NCBI GenBank assembly: GCA_964574325.1 | Contig: CAZNMY010000010.1 | Span: forward strand, 28,741 to 92,740 | Source: CAMDPA01 sp964574325 | GTDB lineage: Bacteria; Pseudomonadota; Alphaproteobacteria; Rhizobiales; Hyphomicrobiaceae | Direction of reading: 5' to 3' | DNA: 64,000 nucleotides | In this document: in pieces, positions 14,644 to 23,699 of the stretch | Layout: every line of letters starts with the position of its first letter | Position numbering within the stretch: the stretch's first letter is position 1 | Position numbers and translations under genes: made by a program | Notes under the pieces: model-generated | Seen by the model: only the letters and a program-made list of their open reading frames with translations | Databases searched by the model: none | What the model was told of the DNA's origin: nothing

Positions 14644-14872
14644 AGTAACCTCCATCGCGCAGTTTCAATTGAGGAAATCTAATCAAAATGCGGCGTCAGA
14701 CGCCAGCAAACGTGTAATTTTGTCAACAGGAAGCGCAGTCACACGGCGGCGACAGTCGCTCCATTCTCTCCCGTCGATGGTTGTTGAAGGGGTAGCAAAA
14801 CTACAGGCGGTTTCAGAGGCGATTCTTCGCACGAGGCACGGATATCGGGAACCCCTGCTACGCAGTTACCCA

Positions 14873-15439
14873 TCACGTCCACATTCGCGCTGCCAACCCA
14901 CGTTCTTCGCGGCCGGTGAAGTCGGCGTAGATCGCCGTGGTTTGCAGGTTCGAGTGCCCGAGCCAGCGCGAGACGATGTTGAGCGGGACGTTCTTTTCCA
15001 GCGCGGCGATGGCGAAGCCGTGCCGTAGGCCCTTGGCGGAGGCGTGCGGGCCGACAAGACCGGCGAGGCCCATGGCGTCCTTCACCCAGCGATGGGCAGT
15101 GGCGCGATCCACCGGCCAAAGGGGTTGATCGGCGTGCTTCCGGTTCCGGGTGTCGTGGATGAGTTCGATCATCTCCAGCAGCTCGTCCGGCACCGGAATG
15201 GTCCGATGCACGAGCTTCCGCCGCTTCAACGTCCGCAACGTGATCGTCTTGGCGACGGCATCGAGGTGAAGCGGTGTCACCTCCAGCGGTTCGCTGAGCC
15301 GGGCGCCGGTCAGGGCAAGGGTAAGGCAGTAGGACCGCGCAGGACGCGATTTGAGGAACTTGGCGGCGGCGATAAAGGTCCCCCGCTCCTCGGGGGTCAG
15401 ATACTTGCGCAGACCGCGCGGGGTGAGGAGGCCGGACAC
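14873..15439 (-). CDS. Tyrosine recombinase (XerC/D-like integrase), catalytic domain only (188 aa)
   Basis: GARLSE contributes the first catalytic Arg, KGLRHGFAIAAL the second Arg, WLGHSNLQTTAIYADF the His and nucleophilic Tyr. The protein lacks the N-terminal core-binding domain of full-length integrases. This short KGLRHG family is common on alphaproteobacterial plasmids. GTG at 15439 has no visible Shine-Dalgarno site, and TAATGTTGCA stands 2 bp upstream. It may resolve plasmid dimers or move a cassette; which one is not shown. Confidence 0.8.
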   Translation of the reverse strand: MSGLLTPRGLRKYLTPEERGTFIAAAKFLKSRPARSYCLTLALTGARLSEPLEVTPLHLDAVAKTITLRTLKRRKLVHRTIPVPDELLEMIELIHDTRNRKHADQPLWPVDRATAHRWVKDAMGLAGLVGPHASAKGLRHGFAIAALEKNVPLNIVSRWLGHSNLQTTAIYADFTGREERGLAARMWT

Positions 15440-15441
15440 GG

Positions 15442-15581
15442 TGCAACATTACGCGATAGGAACCGTGGCGTGAACGGACCTGCCCGCTCAACGGGCAAGA
15501 GCGTGTGGCGGCACCGCATCCCAGAAATCCGCCGTGTCGATCAGGGAAGCCGGTTCCGACAGTCAACGCGATGCAACATTA
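15442..15581. repeat. Direct repeats TGCAACATTA upstream of the recombinase gene
   Basis: TGCAACATTA stands at 15442-15451, touching the recombinase start region, and again at 15572-15581. Read on the minus strand it is TAATGTTGCA, with TAATGT as a plausible -10 element. Could be operator, promoter or recombinase arm sites. Confidence 0.4.
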
Positions 15582-15714
15582 TCTTAGGATAGTGTGATAA
15601 TCAAACTCATAAGGCAGAACCGCGCGGTGACGACTTGTCAGTTCATCACAGAATTCTTACGCGGCCTCCTTTCTGACTTCGAAGTTCAACACCTCACGCA
15701 GGAAATGTGGAGCG

Positions 15715-18700
15715 CTACAAATCCTCGCTAGTGCCAATGTCCAACTCTCGGAGCAAGTATTTTGCAGGAACCTCCTTTCTAACTACATGACACTTAGACA
15801 GGACCCAGTCTATCACTCGATCTTCTATAACGCCCCCACGCATTCCGGCACGCACTACCACATCCCTCAAAAACAACTCCCTGTCCTGGACCACCAACGA
15901 ATGCATCGAATTGATTTTGTCATCAATAGCGCCTTCGATGTCGGCGTCGCTTAACTTCGCCCCCGCAGCATCAGCAGCCGCAGTAAGTTGGCAAAGCAGA
16001 ATTCCAAGCCTTACGCGACGATCTGCAAGGTCACGCAACTCTGATTTGAACTCAGCTATAGGCTTTCCAAGGACGTCGAGAGAAAGCCCTCTCAACTTAA
16101 GCTCAGCAAGCTGCGCTTTCCAAAGGTTCTCAGATTCTATTTCAACAAGTTGCTTTGGAGCAACAAACTTATTTGCATCATCCAGGTGATCGAGTAGCTT
16201 TCGTTTTAATCGTTGCTGACTTGCAGCCTCGAGTTGAGCATCGATCATTTTTCGAATTGCAACCATAAGGGCGGCTTTGTTCTCATGGCCGAGCTTTTCT
16301 CGAACCATCCCATCAGTGAAGTCAATAAGTGATTTCGCCTCTACGCAATCAATTCTGAACGAAAACAGCACCCTCTTTCCGGCAACGTCCTTGCTATGGA
16401 AATCCATAGGGTAAAGCAACTCAAATTGCACCACGTCTCTCGCTTGTTTCCCAAGTAATTTCTGCTGTATAAGATCGCTTGCGCCGCCGGGACCCAAGCC
16501 AAATTTTTTCAAGCGCAATAAATTCTGCTTTGGTTCAGTGCCGGCCGGTTCCAAATCGAATATTATCTCAGAACCAGTAACGGTTACAACATCACCCTGC
16601 TGAGCTGGGCCATCTTTAACTTTTAATGCTGAGCCCATGAGGTTTCGTAGCAAGTTCACATTTTCATTAACCAAATCAGAGCTGACTGTCGCGACCTCTT
16701 GAACGAGCTTTATGTTACGATATCCTTTGGGTATGTGAGTTAAAAACTCAGGAATGACTGATGGCTCTTCAAGTCCCTTGCGAATGCGACTGGTCAAGCT
16801 CTCCTTTGCATCAGGCGATTCTAGAATCATATCCTCCAATGCAGGAATCGGGATGTTTTTTGAAGCAATACTACCCATCGCTTTATCAAATACACTCTTT
16901 GTCGAATCTGGCAATTGGTCTCTGATCTCGCTTAATTTGGCGACGTGACCCGCAGAAGCTTGAATGTAATCAGATATCAGGGCGAAATCTCCCCGTTGCT
17001 TTAAGCGCACAAGTTGCGCCGAAGTGAGCCGCTTCATTAAGTCTTCCGCATCAGGCAAACGCTCACCCATTAGCACGTAAGACGAACTGCGATTTTTATT
17101 GTTCCAACGGTGAGATTCATTGGTTAGTTCAGAAAGCTCCTTCAAGTCAGGGGCAGATCGAGAGAGCCAATCTTTCAATCGTGGCCAAACCTCGAAATAG
17201 GCTTCATGAGCAAATGTGGTGCCGCCTTCGGTGCTAGTCAGGAGGGCGTTCTCCTCCAGATCTTCTATCGTTTGATCGCTTACACCGGAGGCGCGTAGAA
17301 GCTCCTTGTCAGCTGACTGAGAAATCGGAAATCCCTCGGAGCCAAAGGCTATGAGCAAGTCGAATAATATAGGCAGCTCCGAGATGCGTTCTCCAAGTTG
17401 CTCCTCCGCTAATGATAAACTCTTTTCAATTATACCCCCAATCCGCCTTAGATCCTTATACGCTTTTAATGTCATGCGCCCTGGGCGGCACCTCTTGTAG
17501 AGGATGTGTATAGCAAGCGCTAGCAATGGAAGACTATTTCGGTCGGGGTGACAGTCTTGAAGCAGGGCCTCAACTAGCTCGGGCTCCGGCTCTTCGATTC
17601 CTGCAGCTGACGCCGGACCAATGATAACAGATTCCAAATCACGGCGGCGAGCCATGGTTGGCACGGTGAAAAAGGAGAACACAGTGCTCCCTCGTTCAGT
17701 TGCGAAAAAATCGCCATCGGTCCAAGTCTGGAGCTGGTCTGATCGATGCCCGATGATCAGCGTCACTTTGTTACTTTTTATTATCTCTCCGAGAGCTAAG
17801 AAAAAATGCTTTGTGTCTATGTCGCCCAGGTTTGGATAACAACGCTCAAACTGATCAATAAATAGAAAGAGCCGTTGCTCTCCGAGCCCCTCAAGAATAT
17901 GATGAATATTGAGTGGAATCTTCTCAGGCGACCGGCGAAAGCGCTCTAGGAGAGCGCGTTCCTGTATCGGGTCGGGATGCCATTCGTGCAAAGCATGCAC
18001 AAGTGCGATCAGGTGGCTCCGTTTGTTTCGATCAAGGAATCGCACTGTTGAGCCCGAAGCGCATGGGTGACGCTTCAAAGCTGGCATAACTCCAGCAGCA
18101 AGTAAGGAAGATTTGCCTACGCCGGAGCTTCCTGCAACAATAACATGCGACGGCTGATCATTTGTGAGAGAACCAACAATGCTCTCTACGTACTGCGCTC
18201 TCCCGAAGAAATATCGATCATGCTCCTCTGTGAGGGGGCGAAGACCCGCATAAATTTCTGTTGAGCCGCCACGTGTTCTAGAGGAATCGTTATATCGATC
18301 ATTCAAGGTATATTCAATGAGATTACCAACGAGCCGTTCGCAATCGGCTGTGCCATTTACTCTATTTTTTATCAGGTTCTTTTTGGGTAGTTCGTCACGA
18401 ATATCGCCATTAAGGATGAAGGGATCCTTCAGCCAGTCATGCATTGAGTCGTAGCGATATAGCGCAGCTTTGTAGGACTCTTTACCGTCCCTGTAGTTGC
18501 CTTGGGCTGGTGGGGTGTCTTGCATAAAAACATGAACGGAACGATTGGCTAGAAGCCGATCGGCGATCTCTTTCATTGTTCCAGGCCCAATATCACTCAC
18601 CAGCATTACCAACAATAGATCTGCGTCTCTTGGATGACCTTGAGTCCGGTAAATAGCGTCATTCCGGTCCTCGGTGATTTCCCAAACAACCTGGTTCTCG

Positions 18701-18882
18701 CTGTCCCATCGCACAACCAAAGCGCTTGCACGCTCACGATACGTTGGCGAATCAAACTTCTTTTTTATTCCTTTTTCTGCCGCATCAACTAGCTCAACGG
18801 CAGTCTTTGGGAAGCTCAAAAATATTCTGATCGTATCGCGTGGTCGTTGGTATCCGACGGATCTCGTGCTTGGCTCGCTCAC
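15715..18882 (-). CDS. nSTAND1-type NTPase, probable STAND defence protein (about 1055 aa)
   Basis: GTG at 18882 is chosen for GGGAG 8 bp upstream; ATG 18909 and TTG 18951 are alternatives (numbering below is from 18951). The N-terminal 200 residues (TIRIFLSFPKTAVELVDAAE; ADLLLVMLVSDIG) resemble a TIR/DUF4062-like Rossmann effector domain. Walker A (AGSSGVGKSSLLAAG) is near 275 and Walker B (LFLFIDQFERCY) near 366; AHEAYFEVWPRLKDWL is the winged-helix end of nSTAND1. The C-terminal 450 residues are helical and unrecognised, probably the sensor. GC is much lower than the flanks. Element copy 2 lies about 180 bp upstream and may have cut its promoter. Confidence 0.75.
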   Translation of the reverse strand: MSEPSTRSVGYQRPRDTIRIFLSFPKTAVELVDAAEKGIKKKFDSPTYRERASALVVRWDSENQVVWEITEDRNDAIYRTQGHPRDADLLLVMLVSDIGPGTMKEIADRLLANRSVHVFMQDTPPAQGNYRDGKESYKAALYRYDSMHDWLKDPFILNGDIRDELPKKNLIKNRVNGTADCERLVGNLIEYTLNDRYNDSSRTRGGSTEIYAGLRPLTEEHDRYFFGRAQYVESIVGSLTNDQPSHVIVAGSSGVGKSSLLAAGVMPALKRHPCASGSTVRFLDRNKRSHLIALVHALHEWHPDPIQERALLERFRRSPEKIPLNIHHILEGLGEQRLFLFIDQFERCYPNLGDIDTKHFFLALGEIIKSNKVTLIIGHRSDQLQTWTDGDFFATERGSTVFSFFTVPTMARRRDLESVIIGPASAAGIEEPEPELVEALLQDCHPDRNSLPLLALAIHILYKRCRPGRMTLKAYKDLRRIGGIIEKSLSLAEEQLGERISELPILFDLLIAFGSEGFPISQSADKELLRASGVSDQTIEDLEENALLTSTEGGTTFAHEAYFEVWPRLKDWLSRSAPDLKELSELTNESHRWNNKNRSSSYVLMGERLPDAEDLMKRLTSAQLVRLKQRGDFALISDYIQASAGHVAKLSEIRDQLPDSTKSVFDKAMGSIASKNIPIPALEDMILESPDAKESLTSRIRKGLEEPSVIPEFLTHIPKGYRNIKLVQEVATVSSDLVNENVNLLRNLMGSALKVKDGPAQQGDVVTVTGSEIIFDLEPAGTEPKQNLLRLKKFGLGPGGASDLIQQKLLGKQARDVVQFELLYPMDFHSKDVAGKRVLFSFRIDCVEAKSLIDFTDGMVREKLGHENKAALMVAIRKMIDAQLEAASQQRLKRKLLDHLDDANKFVAPKQLVEIESENLWKAQLAELKLRGLSLDVLGKPIAEFKSELRDLADRRVRLGILLCQLTAAADAAGAKLSDADIEGAIDDKINSMHSLVVQDRELFLRDVVVRAGMRGGVIEDRVIDWVLSKCHVVRKEVPAKYLLRELDIGTSEDL

Positions 18883-19035
18883 TACGGTAACTCCCGCCAA
18901 TCGTCGCATCTTCGCGATATTATGTATACCATTTGCATTAAAATTTGACAAGGCAGTGAGCTGCGGAAAATATGGATGTGGGTCTTGTTACTTTCTCAGT
19001 TGTGCGGTAAGGTTTGCCCAACGAAAGAAGTTTTG

Positions 19036-19729
19036 ATGTTAATGAAGCAAATGAGATGGGCATCACATGCCTATCCCCTTGCCTCAGGCGCTGGCTCAAA
19101 ATCGCATGGCCGACCAACGTCATAGGTGGTCGGGTGCAGATCATGGGGCCGACGTGCCACTTGGTTGATATCGCAGCCATTTCCGCGCTCACGCCTGAGG
19201 CAAGGGGATAGGCATGTGGGCATCAACTAAGGACCGTCGTGCTCTGATACCGCAGCATTACCACAACTTTGAAGTGCACGCCGTTTCATTTCTCGATATA
19301 GTTGGTGTTCCTTATCGCATAGAGAGATCGGAAGGTAGGGATTGGAGAATCAAGATGACTTGCGATCTCGATCTTTCAAGGTGCGGGTTGACCAAACTGC
19401 CAGTCGATTTTGACCGGATCGATATGCGAGGTTTCGATGTCTACTTGGACGACAACCTGCTGGTCGCCATAGATAGGCTCCCAATTAATATTGGGGTTTT
19501 AAGTGCCAATAGGAATAAGTTGACTTCTGTTCTGTCGCCTGGCGACGGAATCAGCGCCGTTTTCCTTAGGGAAAATTGTTTGTCGGATTTGCCGGATCTC
19601 CCGGACTCGCTTGAATATTTGGATCTGAGAAACAATCGGATCGAGAATTTGCCCGTAGTTTCTGTCAAATGTCGAATTGAGCTCAAGGGAAATCCCTGCG
19701 AAAGCGAGTTAAGTAAAGATGAGAGATGA
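19036..19729 (+). pseudogene. Leucine-rich-repeat protein gene, interrupted near its start by the 151-bp element
   Basis: The present frame begins with the ATG at the element's own end (19214) and encodes 171 aa with leucine-rich repeats (LSANRNKLTSVLS; VFLRENCLSDLPDLPDSLEY; LRNNRIENLP). Removing 19066-19216 plus one 9-bp repeat joins ATG 19036 or 19042 in frame to the rest (177 codons), giving an N-terminus MLMKQMRWASTKDRR. So the insertion fell only a few codons into the gene, and the element replaced the start codon and ribosome-binding site. Whether it is still expressed is unknown. LRR proteins of this kind may be binding partners or effectors; no function is shown. Confidence 0.7.
19066..19216. 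mobile_element. 151-bp miniature inverted-repeat element, copy 2
   Basis: Looks identical to copy 1. Target duplication TGGGCATCA at 19057-19065 and 19217-19225. Inserted at about codon 8 of the LRR gene; its right end supplies AAGGGGATAGGC-ATG in frame with the remaining 171 codons. It lies between the divergent nSTAND and LRR genes. Confidence 0.95.
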
Positions 19730-19868
19730 CAAACGGAGCGGAACGGTCGCTCTGTCGTATATACTCGGCACACCCGAGCCAGACTCGTCCAGCCGCGTTT
19801 TAGTGCATTCCTTGCAGTGTTCAGTCGCTCACCCAGTAGGCTTCTTGACGTGGAAACGCACAGGGACT

Positions 19869-21117
19869 TTAGTGCTGGCGGTTATCCGACCGCGGCACCT
19901 CATCCAAGATAAACGTACTGCTAAGTCCCAATGCCTCGTTCCTTGCCCGGTTCTCTGCAGCGAGTTCAGTGCGGATACTTGACCAAAACCGCTCGACCAC
20001 CAGGTCATTGTCTTGCACTGCCGCCTCGCGAACGCTAGGGAGCCGCTTCCTTAGGTATTCGGTCAGAACGTTGGCTACGCGAGCAAACGATCGGCGATTG
20101 CGCTCGGCAAGCGAGAGTGCGGAGAGGCTTGTGGCTAGGGTCTGTAGGCCCCCTCCGAAGACCCCCCCTAATGCTGCCCGCTCTGAACTGATCCACGACC
20201 GAGCAATGCGCGCCCAGCGATCTATGCCGGGTGCCATTGGTCCCAACATCGATAAAGCCAACTCGCAGACGACAGGTGTCATGGCTATCATCAGCAGGAG
20301 CACTGCGAGCCAACGCAAGCCGGAAATCCCACGCGCTGGCCAACTGAAGTCGTGGCTCCTGTTTCGGTGCCAGTCGCGTTGATCTTCGATGAGGTAAGCT
20401 CGCACATATTCAAGGGTAAGCACGTTGGCCGGTAGTTCGTGCCATGCCTATCCCCTTGCCTCAGGCGCTGGCTCAAAATCGCATGGCCGACCAACGTCAT
20501 AGGTGGTCGGGTGCAGATCATGGGGCCGACGTGCCACTTGGTTGATATCGCAGCCATTTCCGCGCTCACGCCTGAGGCAAGGGGATAGGCATGAGTTCGT
20601 GCTGCAGAGGCTTTGGCAACTTTCGTCCGTAGTCCAGGATCTTCTGGAAATGGTCGAGCCGCAGCGCCTCCGAACGCATTCTGGCGTTGCCCCATTCGTC
20701 GCTCGGTCTCCTCATCCTCAAGTAAAAGGTGGAACCGAGCGCCAAACCCAAGCATATGAAGTGAAGGATCTGAAGGGATAGTGAACCCACGGTGCCTTGT
20801 GCCCACTGCAAGTACAGCATTAGGCCAGATACACCTGTCGCTACAAATCCGAGCCAAGCGGCGTAGCGGCCAAAACCGTGCTGGTGCTTCTGCGCATTCT
20901 GTGCATTCCTGCTCGCCTTCTCGTACTCTGCGATCGACGTCGCGGCGGAAACACTATCGAGCACCAATGCTAACTGTTTCGCCGCTGGGGAGAGCGCCAG
21001 CGCGTGCTTATCGATGTCGCGCCAACTCCTGATCTTTTCACGCAATCGATCGACCTCGGCAATAGCCGCAGCAGTATCCGCATGACACCGCTCTATTGCG
21101 GGTGGTTGCTCGCTCAT
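19869..21117 (-). pseudogene. Two-transmembrane (SLATT/DUF4231-like) protein gene, interrupted by the 151-bp element
   Basis: The upstream part (21117 to 20594) encodes MSEQPPAIERCHADTAAAIA, a coiled region, a membrane hairpin (YAAWLGFVATGVSGLMLYLQ; ILHFICLGLALGSTFYL) and WGNARMRSEALRLDHF. The downstream part (20442 to 19869) encodes LEYVRAYLIEDQRDWH, another membrane stretch (GLRWLAVLLLMIAMTPVV) and a long helical end. Deleting 151+9 bp fuses the two in frame (LQHEL-PANVL), giving 362 codons. The W..R..AE.L pattern after the first membrane pair recalls SLATT-type effectors; this is tentative. Unlike the other two insertions, the element-end ATG is not in frame with the downstream part. Confidence 0.8.
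20443..20593. mobile_element. 151-bp miniature inverted-repeat element, copy 3
   Basis: Looks identical to the other copies. Target duplication AGTTCGTGC at 20434-20442 and 20594-20602. It splits the minus-strand membrane protein gene at 19869-21117. Confidence 0.95.
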
Positions 21118-21472
21118 TAATACGCCTCTCTACAGGTGTCCAACACGCGGATGATGCTACAGATTGAAGTGAGCCCGTCAGGATTGTCCTTGATTCTTGG
21201 AAACTGGACGTAATCCAACACCTCCATGCGTGGTTCGCGAGGAGGAATTTGGGCTGACGGTAACAGGCCTACTTGCGAGCACAAGGGCGCGCGTTAGGTC
21301 TGTCGAATCTGGCCCAGCGAATAGGCAAAGCATCACAGCCAAACGCCGATACCGCGCCTGGTGTCTACAGGGTGTTTTCAATTCCACGTGCTTTAACTGC
21401 GGGAAATCGCCCAGAAAGATTGTCTTGGGCGCAGGAAGCCCGGCAGTGGTTACCCTACTGACAATACAGAAC
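21118..21472. other. Intergenic region, about 355 bp, no feature recognised
   Basis: Between the interrupted membrane protein gene and the MOBQ relaxase gene. Several short frames cross it but none has convincing composition or a ribosome-binding site. No RNA gene or strong palindrome seen. Confidence 0.4.
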
Positions 21473-22642
21473 CTACCGCCCCCGTCCCCGATCGCGCCCC
21501 TGATCAGACCTTGGCTGGGCCACCGGGATACCCCGGTCGCGGGCGAGCATTTCGGTGAGGGTCATGGGGCGTGATGAGGTAGGCGCAGGCTGGTGTGCAA
21601 CAAGCGCTGGTACGGGTAGGAGCTGCTCGATGACCGGCGCAGGTGGGGCTGGCTGTGCGGTCGAATTCTGCAGCGTCAGCGCTTCCGGAACATCCGTCCT
21701 AGCGTGCGCGGCGGACTGCAGCGCGGTATGAGATGCGGGTGACGGCCCAAGAAATGGTCGCGGGCCGTGCACTGCGGGTAGAGGGATGGCGGGCGCCAAC
21801 ACGGGCACCACAATCTTCGCCCCCACCGGCATAGCCGGTCCAGATGTCCGAACCTCCCCCGCGCCCCGCGCCGGCTGTTTGAGCGACGCGTTGTATTCGA
21901 CCCGGGTCAAGCCTTTGTCGATCTCGGCATAACGCACCACCCGCGTCGTTGACCGGCCGCGCCGCCGGAACGGATTGTTGCGCACAACGCGATCTCGTGA
22001 CGACGGCCGAAAGCCGCGCCGATGCATCGCCCGAATGTTGGGTCCCTCGTGCACCTGCGGCCGACGCCCCACGCCTTGCTCGCGCAATGACCGCCGATCA
22101 ATTCGTTCGGACCGTCCAGCCACCTCTAGCGCGGCGTTGGCGCACCGCTGCCACAGCTCCCGAACCTTGAGAAGGGTGGTGGGGGAAGCTTGACCCTTTC
22201 CCTGACGCAAGGCCGCTTCCTTCTTGCCGGCCGACAGGAACATCACCCGCCGTCCGGTTTCAACGTCACGGTCGCGGAGCACGAGGTGGCAGTGGGGGTT
22301 ATTGCGGTCCTTGCCTTCGGTGTGGAATGCCGCGAACCACGATGCCCGCCCCAGTGTCAGCTTTTCGGCAAATGCTGCCACCAGTGCATGCTGATGAACG
22401 GCGCTCAACTCCCGGGGAAGCGCCAGCACCAGCTTGTCAATCACGCGCGCGTTCTTGCGATCGTCCCGCTCCTCGCGCTTCAGCCAAGCGATGGCCTGTC
22501 GCCGGACCTCCGGCATGCGGGCGGCGATGACGTGGGTCACCGCCGCTTTGCGGGTGATGTATTTCAGGTGGGCGGCGGATGTGAACGGCTGGGCCTGCGT
22601 GGTCTTGCCGATGGCCGTCATGCGCAAACTGTAGATGGCCAT
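21473..22642 (-). CDS. mobA: MobA/MobL-family relaxase (MOBQ, IncQ-like), 389 aa
   Basis: The N-terminus MAIYSLRMTAIGKTTQAQPF and SAAHLKYITRK are typical of the MobA/MobL family; motif III is FHTEGKDRNNPHCHLVLRDR (HxE...HCH) near residue 105. The relaxase domain ends near 230; a Pro/Ala-rich linker follows and the C-terminus ends TLTEMLARDRGIPVAQP plus an RDRGRGR tail. Its oriT is recognisable at 23383-23416, upstream of the accessory gene. MobA nicks oriT and leads the strand through the channel; the adjoining divergent TraG-like gene should be its coupling protein. Confidence 0.9.
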   Translation of the reverse strand: MAIYSLRMTAIGKTTQAQPFTSAAHLKYITRKAAVTHVIAARMPEVRRQAIAWLKREERDDRKNARVIDKLVLALPRELSAVHQHALVAAFAEKLTLGRASWFAAFHTEGKDRNNPHCHLVLRDRDVETGRRVMFLSAGKKEAALRQGKGQASPTTLLKVRELWQRCANAALEVAGRSERIDRRSLREQGVGRRPQVHEGPNIRAMHRRGFRPSSRDRVVRNNPFRRRGRSTTRVVRYAEIDKGLTRVEYNASLKQPARGAGEVRTSGPAMPVGAKIVVPVLAPAIPLPAVHGPRPFLGPSPASHTALQSAAHARTDVPEALTLQNSTAQPAPPAPVIEQLLPVPALVAHQPAPTSSRPMTLTEMLARDRGIPVAQPRSDQGRDRGRGR

Positions 22643-22654
22643 CGATCCTCCTTT

Positions 22655-23308
22655 TCAGCGACCCCGGTCGCGGTGGAACAGCCTGGGCACGATGGCCGGA
22701 GCCACGCCGTGCTGTTGGGCCAGTTGCTCGGTCAACGTCAACTTCCCCGGCGTCGGATGCCCCCACGCCGATCCCGACGCCTGCCGAAGTGCTCCGACCT
22801 GCGGCAGCGGCCGGGCGGGTTGCGTGGGCTCGGCAACCAGCACAATCGGCTCGGGTTGATGCGCCGTCCGGGCTGGCTCCGACTTGGTCCGAGCGGCTAC
22901 GAAAGCGGGCCGATCGACTGTCCCGGACACACGCTCGGGCGCGGCGCCTTGATCAGGAATTACCTCGACCGCCACCCCTTTATGGACAGCCGTCATCGCC
23001 ACCTGACGTTGCAGCTCCTTTTGCTTGTTCCGCTCCGCCACACGTTGCAGCCGCGCTTCGACCAGCTGGGCGCGCTCATGGAAAATGTGCTGCCAGACCG
23101 TCTTCTTGGCCCAGGGCGGCAGATCCTTGGTGGCCCTCAACAGCTGGCGCTCGTACCGCGTCGGCCACCAGAACAGCGACCGAGCCCGGCGCTGGACCTC
23201 TGCTGGAAACCGCTCCAGCAGGTTCGGCACTCGGTCCTTGTAGTGGACCTCGACCTTGATCGCGCCGCCGGCCGAGACCGAGATGTCCATTTGATGATGC
23301 TGCTGCAA
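22655..23308 (-). CDS. Hypothetical relaxosome-linked protein with Mob-type tail (217 aa)
   Basis: Reads away from oriT and is followed after 12 bp by the relaxase gene, so it is probably the first gene of that operon. A TTG at 23308 has GGGAGG 5 bp upstream and is preferred over the ATG at 23290 (MDISVSAGGAIKVEVHYKDR). A basic helical middle (KKTVWQHIFHERAQLVEARL) could bind DNA. The end, TLTEQLAQQHGV ... RDRGR, matches the MOBQ relaxase tail and the 189-aa protein at 11814. No family recognised; an oriT accessory protein or a co-transferred effector would both fit. Confidence 0.6.
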   Translation of the reverse strand: MQQHHQMDISVSAGGAIKVEVHYKDRVPNLLERFPAEVQRRARSLFWWPTRYERQLLRATKDLPPWAKKTVWQHIFHERAQLVEARLQRVAERNKQKELQRQVAMTAVHKGVAVEVIPDQGAAPERVSGTVDRPAFVAARTKSEPARTAHQPEPIVLVAEPTQPARPLPQVGALRQASGSAWGHPTPGKLTLTEQLAQQHGVAPAIVPRLFHRDRGR

Positions 23309-23382
23309 TGTCGCCTCCCGAGTATTGGCCGGTTGCAAGTCATTCCGCGACGCGTTGCTGAATCAACTGAACCAACTCGGAC

Positions 23383-23416
23383 GGGTTTTGCTTGCCAAAA
23401 CCCACAAGTGCGCCCT
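23383..23416 (+). other. oriT: oriT of the MOBQ (RSF1010/IncQ) type
   Basis: GGGTTTTG (23383-23390), a 5-nt loop and CAAAACCC (23396-23403) are followed by AAGTGCGCCCT (23406-23416). RSF1010/R1162 has the same layout: a hairpin, then TAAGTGCGCCCT, nicked after GTGCG. By analogy the nick is between 23412 and 23413. Position between the relaxase operon and the coupling-protein gene fits. Confidence 0.85.
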
Positions 23417-23699
23417 CAACACTGCTCGACACTACGTTGAATCTACGGCAGAACTTTGGCAGCCGTCTCGCCGTGACGTATGCGGATGCTCCGCATGTGT
23501 CACGGCGGCCGGCAGCGAGGGGCCAAGTTGCGGGGGCCGGACAGGTCCGTGGCGGGCAGTCGGCAGTGTGCGTCGCGCGCACTGCCTTGGGGGGAAACGC
23601 ACCGCGTTTGGGGGGAGCCGTCTTGCTCCCCCCCGCAAATCAGTTGAATGCTGGTGCGCAATTCGCGCGTGCCTGCGTCAGCGACGACGAGGTGCCAAC

